Positions 1-10,200 of a stretch of 64,000 bases of DNA are shown here, in pieces. The stretch is from Mycoavidus cysteinexigens_B (lineage in GTDB: Bacteria; Pseudomonadota; Gammaproteobacteria; Burkholderiales; Burkholderiaceae). The notes below the pieces were generated by a model that saw only the letters and a program-made list of their open reading frames with translations, made no database searches and was not told the DNA's origin. Position 1 is the stretch's first letter; every line of letters begins with the position of its first letter. The stretch is from positions 1 to 64,000 of the forward strand of contig JASSUG010000007.1 in the NCBI GenBank assembly GCA_031963465.1. The letters run 5' to 3'. Both the position numbers and the translations under genes were made by a program.

Positions 1-1200
1 CTGATCTCTTAAGGCTTCCCATGCGCGCGTTTGCTGCACCACATAGAACGGACTACCTTCTAAAGCAAGTAGCGGATTGAGTTCTTCGCAATGCAGACTT
101 TTGACCAAAGTCCGGTGCTGCAACTGCAGCAGCACTTTGATCAAGCCCACCACCCCTGCAGCCAGTTCTAGATGCCCAATATTGCTTTTCACCGAGCCCA
201 AGCCGCAATACCCCGTCGGTAACCCCACGGCTAGTTCCGTGAACGCGCTCTTAAGCCCCTGCACCTCGATCGGATCGCCTAATGAGGTTCCTGTGCCGTG
301 CGCCTCGATATAGCTGACTGTCCCCGGCTCCACTCCCGCTTGCTGCAGCGCCGCCTTGATCAGATCAGCTTGCGCTCGCGGGTTTGGCGCCGTCAGCGAA
401 TTGGCTCGCCCGCCATGGTTGGTCGCACTGCCCTTGATCAGACCGTAAATATGGTCACCCGCTCGCTCAGCCGCCGCCAGCGGTTTGAGAAATACCATGC
501 CCACCCCCTCACCGCGCACATAGCCATCGGCCTGGGCTGAAAAGGTCTTGCAGCGTCCATCCCGGCTGAGCATACCCGCCTGGGTAAAGCTCTCGTGCAT
601 CTCCAGCGACAGCAGCGTGTTGACCCCGCCCACCACTGCCTGCGCACACTGCCCGCTGCGCAGCAACTCCAGCGCCCGGTGCACGGCAACCAGTGAACTC
701 GAGCAGGCCGTATCAATCGGTTCACTCGGCCCATGCCAATTTAACCAGTAGCTCATCCGATTTGGGCCCATCGATCCTACTAGTCCGGCCGCGCTATACC
801 CTGCCACTGTCTCGCCCGCCTGCGCTAATAACTGTCCATAACCGCTACCGGCAGTCCCCACCAACAGTGCCGTAGCGCTGCCAGACAAGCTCTGTACCGA
901 ATACCCTGCGTCCTCAATTACTCGGTATACATACAACATCAGTAGTCGCTGCTGCGGATCCATCCCTTGTGCTTCGCCCGGCGAGATGCCAAAAAAGAAC
1001 GGATCAAATTCATCTAGGTTTTCGATCACGCCGGCATGGCAAATCGCCGGGGCCACCTTAGGTTCCCAGCGGCTGGCCGGTAACGCCTCGATGCTATTTC
1101 GCTCCACCAGCAAGTTGGCCCACAAGGCATCAATATCCTCTGCTTGCGGAAAACATCCGCTCATACCAATCACCGCGATCGGCTCATCCTTGAGTATATT
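1..1200 (-). repeat. KS3-coding copy of a near-identical ketosynthase repeat
   Basis: This stretch matches 3181-4380 at a constant offset of about 3180 nt. Bases 121-180 and 3301-3360 are identical, and 1-60 differs from 3181-3240 at only 4 sites. It encodes the third KS of the polyketide synthase. Such similarity between neighbouring modules points to recent duplication or gene conversion. Confidence 0.9.
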
Positions 1201-4200
1201 GCACCTACTCACATCGCCCCTCGGCGTTGCCCCGGCAACACGTCCTCGCCAGCGTGGCGAGAGAGCAGGAGGCGGCGCAGCAATGGCGCCACCCTCTGGA
1301 TCGATTTGCACCGTCACCGCGGCCGCAAATGCCGGCGCTAACACCGCTTGGTGCGCTCTCGCCAGATAGCCCGCCAGCGCTGCAATCGTCGAATACTCGT
1401 AGAATATTGTTGGACTCAGGGACAAACCGTATTTCTGGTTCAAGATGTTGCCAAACTCCGTCAGCATGACCGAATCAAAACCAAACTCACTGAGCGGCGC
1501 ATCCCCCTCTAATTCCTCGCACGCAATCTTTAGCTGTGTCGAGATCAGTCCGGTTAACGCATGCTCTATTTGCGACTGCAATTCGCTCACTGCCGCTGGA
1601 TCATCAGCGTCCAGAGCCATTGTCGGCTCCGGCAACGGCGGCGTTTCGCCAGCAGTGCGCATGCATTGCGGCACAGCAGCTTGTGCGCCATGCCCGACGA
1701 ATAAGATGGTCTGAGGTGCAGCCGCTGCATGCTCAGCGGCCTCATGCAAAGGTCGTGTACTAAAACCGCTTAAGCGTAGCGCCACCCTTCCGCTCGCATC
1801 GACGAGGTCAACCTCAAGCTTGTGCATTGCCGCGCTGTCACCGGCCCCTGGCCGCACCACCGCCCATGCCGGCATGGGCAGTTCACTCCATTGCCTCACC
1901 TGTGCTACCGCAAACGGCAACGCCAGAGTCGCATCGGTCATGCCTGGCGTCAGTCCCACGCTGGCCTGCAGGGCTCCGTCTAATACATTCGGCGCCCACG
2001 CATATCCCGCTGGAGCCTCGCTCGGCAACCTCAATGCGCCCACCGCGAGATCATCCCCTAGCCACAATTCACTCAGAACCTGGAAACTAGGACCGTAACC
2101 CAACCCCAGTTGCGTAAACTGCGCATAACACGTCTCGCTCGTCAAGGTTTGCGCACAGCGCTCTCGCAGCGACGCCAAATTCACCTGCGGTGCTTCGCCC
2201 GCCTCAGCTAGCTGAGCCCAACCCTGGCTGTAGACCACCGCCTCGTCTGCGCTCCCCCGGTAAATCTCAAAACCAATACGGCCGTCTTCCTGCATGGTCA
2301 AACCAATCTGCACTTCCTGCGGCTGTGCTACCACCAATGGGCGCAACCACGTCACCTCCTGCAGTACGATCGATAGCCCCGCTGTGCCACCCTCACTGGC
2401 CAATGCCACCGCCGCGCGGGCCCATTCAAGTTGGGCCACCCCAGGCACTACTCGCTCACCTTGCACCACGTGATCACGCAGAAAAAATTCCTCGCCCGTG
2501 AGCGTGGTACTAAAGCGCTGCTCACTACTCAAAGACGAGGTATTGCGGTGGACCAGTGGATGTAGCTGATGTTCCGCTCCACCTTGCAGCATTTTCTGCG
2601 GCACCCAGTAGCGTTCCTTAGCGAAGGGATAGGTCGGCAAACTGATTCGCTGCGGTTTCGTTTGACCGTATAACTGCCCCCAAGCCACCTCCAGTCCCTG
2701 CACCCACAACTGAGCTAGCTTGCCCACCTTGCCGCGGGCCATCCACTTATCTATCGTTTCCTGAAATTCCTCATCAGCCCGCAATACTGAAAAGATGTTT
2801 TGCTCACGGTTGACCTTGCCGTGGTACATATCCTCCTGATCCACCTCGCCTCGCATGTAGCCTGATAGCTGTTCTTTTAGCGCGTCTACAGTACTCACCA
2901 CCAACGCTAATCTCGCACCCAGCGCCTCGCGTCCCACCTGCAACGTATACGCTAAGTCGGCTAGATTTACCTCAGCTTGGCGCTCCAGGTACGCCAACAA
3001 CTGCTGCATTTGCTGCCGCAACTGCGCCTCGCTTCTAGCCGATAGGACCACCACCACAGGTCCATTGCATACCGTTGGGGTTCTTCGTGACCCCACATAC
3101 TCCTCAACAATGACATGCGCATTCACCCCACCAAAGCCAAACGAACTGACCCCAGCCCGGCGCGGCAATACCCGCCCTTGCTGATCTCGTAAGGCTTCCC
3201 ACGCGCGCGTTTGCTGCACCACATGGAACGGACTACCCTCTAAAGCAAGCAGCGGGTTGAGTTCTTCGCAATGCAGACTTTTGACCAAAGTCCGGTGCTG
3301 CAACTGCAGCAGCACTTTGATCAAGCCCACCACCCCTGCAGCCAGTTCTAGATGCCCAATATTGCTTTTCACCGAGCCCAAGCCGCAATACCCCATCGGT
3401 AACCCCACGGCTAGTTCTGCGAACGCGCTCTTAAGCCCCTGCACCTCGATCGGATCGCCTAATGAGGTTCCTGTGCCGTGCGCCTCGATATAACTGACTG
3501 TCCCCGGCTCCACTCCCGCTTGTTGCAGCGCCGCCTTGATCAGATCAGCTTGCGCTCGCGGGTTGGGTGCCGTCAGCGAATTGGCTCGCCCGCCATGGTT
3601 GGTCGCACTGCCCTTGATCAGACCGTAAATATGGTCACCCGCTCGCTCAGCCGCCGCCAGCGGCTTGAGAAATACCATGCCCACCCCCTCACCGCGCACA
3701 TAGCCATCGGCCTGCGCTGAGAAGGTCTTGCAGCGTCCATCCCGGCTGAGCATACCCGCCTGGGTAAAGCTTTCGTGCATCTCCAGCGACAGCAGCGTGT
3801 TGACCCCGCCCACCACTGCCTGCACACACTGCCCGCTGCGCAGCAACTCCAGCGCTCGGTGCACGGCAACCAGCGAACTCGAGCACGCCGTATCGATCGG
3901 TTCACTCGGCCCATGCCAATTTAACCAGTAGCTCATCCGATTCGGTCCCATCGACCCCGCCAAGCCCACTGCGCTATACCCTGCTACCATCTCGCCCGCC
4001 TGCCGCAGTAAATTCCCATAACCGTTACCGGCAGCGGTCCCCACCAGCAGTGCCGTGGCGCTGCCCGACAGACTCTGCACCGAGTAACCAGCGTCCTCGA
4101 TCACCCGGTACACATAGAGCATCAACAGCCGCTGCTGTGGATCCATCCCTTGTGCTTCGCGCGGCGAAAGGCCAAAAAATAGGGGATCAAATTCATCTAT

Positions 4201-7200
4201 ATTCTCAATCACCCCTGCGTGGCAAATCGTTGGCGCCAAGCCACGCTCCCAGCGGCTGGCTGGCAATGCCCCGATGCTGTCCCGCTCCGCCAACAGATTG
4301 GCCCACAAGGCATCGATATCCTCAGCTTGCGGGAAACATCCACTCATGCCGATCACTGCGATCGGCTCGTCCTGGATCGTCTCGTACCCACTCACATCGC
4401 CCCTCAGCATTGCTGCTGCAATGCGTCCCCGTCGGCGCCGAGAGATGGCCGGCAACGATGAGGGAACAGCGCCGCCATCTGGACGGATTTGAGCCGTCAC
4501 CGTTGCCGCAAACACGGGCGCTAGCACTGCTTGGTATTCTCTCGCCAGATAGCCGGCCAGCGCTGCAATCGTCGAATACTCGTAGAAGATTGTTGGACTC
4601 AGGGACAAACCGTACTTCTGGTTCAAGATGTTGCCGAACCCCGTCAGCGTGATTGAGTCAAAACCAAACTCACTGAACGGCGCATCTCGCTCTAGTTCAT
4701 CGCGCGTAAGCTTCAATTGTGTCGAGATCAAACCCGTCAGCGCATGCTCTATGTGTGCCGGCAACTCAGCCGCCGCGCTCACGCTAGCGTCCAGAACTGT
4801 TGCCGCCACCGGCAAGGGCCGCGCGCTCGCACCTGACGCGCGAGTCATCGCCTGCACAGGCGCCACAACGGAGTTCGCCGGGCTGAGGTGCGGTGCCGCT
4901 TGGTGTGGCTGGCGCACTACGCCATTGCTAAAAGTCGCTACGATCTGCTGGCCTAGCCCATGTGCCGCCTCAGCGAGGAAACGGATGGCCTCGAAGCCCT
5001 CCGCTGCCAGCACCTGCTGCCACATCGACGGAGTCAGCCCAGGTGTGCCAGCGAGCCGTAATGCACGATCCTCGGCCAACCACCAGCCGTCCAAGAGTCC
5101 AAACGTCAAGTGGGCAAACAAACCCATGTCGGTGAGTTCGTTGAGCAACAGTAAACCGTTTTCCTTGAGCAGTGTTTTGGTACGGCGCAGGGTGCGGCGG
5201 ATATCGCGCGTGGCATGGAGTACGTTAGCCGCCACCACCACATCGTAGTGCCCTAACGCGAAGTCCTGCGCGATCAGGTCGCGCTCGATGTCTAGTTTCT
5301 GCGTATGCAAATAGGGCACCTGTGGTGCATAGTGCTGCTGCGCATGCAGCAGAAATGCTGCCGACACGTCGGTATAACAATATTGCGCGATCTGCGCTGC
5401 ATACGGCGCCAGTTGCGCGAACACCAGCGCACCGGTGCCGCCGGTACCTGCACCGATCTCCAGTATGCGTAGTCTGGCTTGCGGATCCGCTTGCACGCGC
5501 GCGTGTACATACGCGATGAGTTGCTCGGCGAGCACCGAGTTGAAGTAGTCTGCTACTGGATGGTTGCGGTAAATGCCTTCCATCCGATCTAGCCGCCCTT
5601 GTGGGAACAGCACCTCGGTCGCTGCCATCTCGCCGCGCAGCACGGCAGGCAAGGCCCGCAGCGTGGCATCGACCAATTGGACTTGAGCCCGCAATGCCGG
5701 GTTGTCTTGCGCGGTGGCGCAATACGCCTCCCATTGCGCCCAACATTCGGCTGGATCGCTAGGCGTTAGCGCGAGCCACCCACGTGTCTCCAGCCAGCGC
5801 AGGCTGTGTGCATGCCAGCGTATATATGCGGCGGGCAGGTGCGTCTCCGCCGCAAGCCACCCCAGAGTCGCCAACTGCAGCCGCAGCAATGGGGCGAGCT
5901 GCCTTTCGAGATCCGCGAGACCCTCTGCCGCCCCCTTGGGCAGTGCCCCCTCCGCCTGAGGTAACACCACAGCCGGCGCCGCGGGCATCGTCATGAGCGT
6001 CCCGTGCGCGGCAATCTTTAACGCGTCGACCACCGTCGTCTGTGTGGTCTTCACGAACGCCAGTTGCGCCACCGGCCCGGCCAGTAGCCGTTCCAGTACG
6101 GCCATCGCTTCAGGCGGCTCAATCGAGCCTATGCCCATTTGCGCCATCCGCTCGCGGTAGGGGGCTGAGGCCACGACCCCCACGCTACCCCAATAGCCCC
6201 AATGCATCACTTTCACTGGGTAGGACTGGCGGCGTAATCCTTGCGCGAAAGCATCCGTAAAGCAGCACCCCGCTGCATAGTTGCTCTGTCCCGGCGCCTT
6301 CATAAAACTCATGATCGATGAGAAAAACACCAGCCAGTCTAACGTCTCCTGGCCGAACACCTCAGTCAGGTGTTCCGTGGTCGCTACCTTGGCCGACCAC
6401 GCCGCCGCAAAGGTCACCTCATCCATCTGCGCCAGACTGCGGTCAGCTAGCACAATGGCCGCATGCACCACCCCGTGGATCGCGCCGAAGCGCTGCCGGA
6501 TCATCGCATGCGCCAGCGCCAGCGCATTCCGGTCGGTCGCATCCGCTTGCAGGTAGAGCGGCGTTGGACCCAATGCTCCAAGCTGCGCACACTGCTGCGC
6601 AATGGTTGTGTTTTCAGGGCGCCGCCCTAGCCACACCACTTGAGCCTGGTAATGTTGAATCAGATACTCGCTTAAGGCCATCCCCAAACCGCCGGCGCCA
6701 CCTAGTATCACGTAGACCCCACCGGTGCGATAGGCTGGCCTCATCGCCACAGGCGGCGTACACGGTACGAGGCGTGGTTGGTACCCCTGACCATGCCGAT
6801 ACGCCCGCGCATCTCCCCGGTCATCGGCCGGCTGCCCTAGCAGCCAGGCTAAGGGCACCTCCTCGTGCGCCGGCACATCCAGCAGCCGCACCCGCCAGTG
6901 CGCATACTCCTTAGCCAGCGAACCCATCAACCCATGTACACCCGCTGCGGTGGCGTCGATTGCCTCGCCCAACCACACCGCCTGCGCTTGCTGCGTCAGC
7001 ACCGTCAGGCCCAATGACCGTGAGCCGTAACCCAGTGACAGCAGGGCTTTGATCAACTTGAACCCCTGCTGCGTTGCCAACGCGTCAGCTGGCGGCACCC
7101 ACCATACTAGATGATCCAACTGAGGGGCACAGCGCAAGCGCTCGATCAAAGTCTCGACACTCTCCGCTCCCGTCAAAGTGATCCTTTGCGCCTGCGGATA

Positions 7201-10200
7201 ATGTGTCAGCCAAGCCGCTTGCGCGCGTTCCTGGCTGCCCAGCAACGCAACTCGCTGCTGCGGGAGAGGCCAGGCTTCGTGCATCTCTTCTGTCTCTTCC
7301 CACACCGGCGCCAGCGTTAACTCGCCGACCAAGCCGGGTGCCGGCAACCCAAGCGCTACCGTCTGAGAGGCTGTCAGGGTGTCATCGACTGCGTCATGTA
7401 GGGGGCGTGTACTGAAACCACTTAGGCATACCGCCACGCGCCCACTGGCATCGACGATGTCGACATCGAGCTTGCGTATAGCCAAGTTGTCGCCCGCTGC
7501 CGGGCGCACCACAACCCACGCCGGCATCGGCAGTTTCCCCCAGCGCCTCACTTGCGCCACCGTGAACGGCAGCGCCAGGGGCGCGTCGGTTTTACCTTGC
7601 GTCAGCCCCATACTCGTCTGCAGTGCCCCGTCAAGCAGATTTGGCAGCCACTCATACCCCGTCAGACTCTCGCCCGGCAACCTCAAGGCACCCACCGCAA
7701 GATTGTTACCTACCCGCAATTCGTGCAGAACCTGGAAGCTCGAACCGTAACTTAACCCTAATTGCGCAAACCGCGCATAACACGCCTCGCCTGTCAACAC
7801 CTGTTCACATTGCCTTCGCACCGCCTCCAGATCCACCCGCGGCATGTCACCCACCTCAGCTAGCTGAGCCCAACCCTGGCTGTACACTACGGTCTCGTTC
7901 CCATTGCCACTGTAGATCTCGAAGTGAATCCGGTCGTCTTCCTGCATCTCGAGACCAATATGCACTTCCTGCGGCTGCACCACCACAAGCGGGCGCAGCC
8001 ACGTCACTTCCTGCAATCGGACCGATAGCCCGGCGGTGCCAACCTCACCACCGCTGGCTAGCGTCACCGCCGCGCGGGCCCATTCCAGTTGTGCCACTCC
8101 CGGCACCACCCGCTCGCCTTGCACCACGTGATCGCGCAGAAAAAATTCCTCGCCCGTGAGCGTCGTACTAAAGCGCTGCTCACTCAAATCTGACGTGTTT
8201 CGGTGAACCAGCGGATGCAACTGATGTTCCGCTCCACCTTGCAGCGCCTTCTGCGGCACCCAGTAGCGTTCCTTGGCGAAGGGATAGGTCGGCAAACTGA
8301 TGCGCTGCGGTTTCGTTTGAGCGTATAACTGCCCCCAAGCCACCTCCAGTCCCTGCACCCATAATTGAGCTAGCTTGCCCACCTTGCCGCGGGCCACCCA
8401 CTTACCCATCGTTTCCTGAAATTCCTCATCAGCCCGCAATACTGGAAAGATGGCTTGCTCACGGTTGACCTTGCCGTGATACATATCCTCCTGCTCGACC
8501 TCGCCTCGCGTATAGCGTGAGAGTCGTCCCTGCAGACTGTCTATGGTATCCACGACTAGCGCCCATCTCACAGCCAATGCCTCGCGTCCCACCTGAAGCG
8601 TGTATGCCAAGTCTGCCAGATTCACCCCCTCCTGGCCCTCCAGGTATGCTAGCAACTGTTGCACCTGGTCCCGCAACCGCGCCTCGTTCTTGGCCGACAG
8701 CACCACCACTACGGGTCCGTTCAATACCGTGTGTGCTCTGTGCGGCACACCATACTCTTCAACGATGAGATGCGCATTCGTGCCGCTAAAGCCAAATGAA
8801 CTAACCCCCGCCCGTTTATGCCCCGCCGGCCAGGCTTGGGTTTGCGTCACCACACGCACCGGTAAATTTTCCCAAGGAATATGGGGGTTTGGCGTCTCAA
8901 AATGCAGTTGCGCTGGCAGCACCCCGTGCTGTATCGATAACACCGTCTTGATCAGTCCAGCAATGCCGGCAGCCGCTTCTAAATGGCCAATTGCACTCTT
9001 CAGCGAGCCGAGTAAAAGCGGCTGATCAGCGGACCGTCCGACCCCAAGTACTTGAGCCGCGGCCATCACCTCGATCGGATCGCCTAGCTTGGTGCCAGTA
9101 CCATGCGCCTCCAAATAGCCAATCTCGTGCGGCGCGACTTTCGCCTGGGTCAGCGCCGCTTCAATCACTGCCTGTTGCGCCAACTGGTTCGGGGCGGTCA
9201 AGCCGCTGCTACTCCCATCCTGATTAATCGCGCTGCCCCGAATCACCGCTATAATCGGATCGCCATCGGCTTGCGCATCTGACAACCGCTTTAGAATCAC
9301 TGCCGCACAGCCTTCGCCTCGCACATAGCCATCGGCGGCTGCATCAAACGTCCGACAACGCCCATCAGGCGAGAGCATGCCCGCCTGTTCGTACGCCAGG
9401 AAGCGCTTTTCATCAAGCAACAAATTCACGCCTGCGGCCAAAGCCAGATTGCACTCCCCGCCTAGCAGACTGCGGCATGCCGTGTGCACCGCCACTAGGG
9501 ATGAACTACACGCTGTATCGATACTGAGTGCAGGACCCTGCCAATCGAAAAAATACGACAGCCGACCTGCTGCTACTGAACACGCGTTGCCAGTGGCAAA
9601 GTACGCGTTGAGATCAGTCTCACTCCCATGTTGGGCAATCAGCCCTTCATAGTCACCTGCCATCATCCCCACGAAGATTCCGCTACGCGTGCCACGTAGC
9701 GCTGCCGGCGCAATTGCAGCGGCTTCCAGTGCTTCCCAAGCCACCTCTAACAAACATCGTTGCTGCGGATCCAATAATTCTGCCTCGAGCGGGGAAATGC
9801 GGAAGAACTCCGCATCGAAGTGAGCCACCTCGCTGAGGTATCCTCCTGGCCATCGACATAATTCGTTTTGCCCCCACCACAGCGCCTGCCGGCTAGCGGG
9901 CAGCTGCCCAACAAGATCATGGGCTGCCAGCAATTTTTGCCACAACTGGGCTGGCGTATGGATACCACCCGGCAGGCGGCAAGCCATACCGATGAGCGCG
10001 ATGGCTTCATCAGACGGGCTCGATTCCGGTCGTGAGTCGTGACCCGATGCGGCAGACACCGTTCTGGTTGAGGTTGAGGTTGAGGTTGAGGTTGATACTG
10101 GAGTTGAAATTGAGGTAGCAGTGCTGGTTGTTGGCGATGCTAGGGGCGCATTTGTCTGCGCCATAAAATACCCCATAATCGCCTCGGGTGTTCCATAGCT

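Noticed and set aside
438..734. Minus-strand ORF of 98 codons and its near copy at 3618-3914
   Set aside because: Both are out-of-frame shadows inside the KS coding sequence of the PKS; they look conserved only because the KS DNA is repeated.
5225..5746. 173-codon minus-strand ORF
   Set aside because: It overlaps the C-methyltransferase of the PKS in a different frame, and the PKS frame carries the SAM motif.
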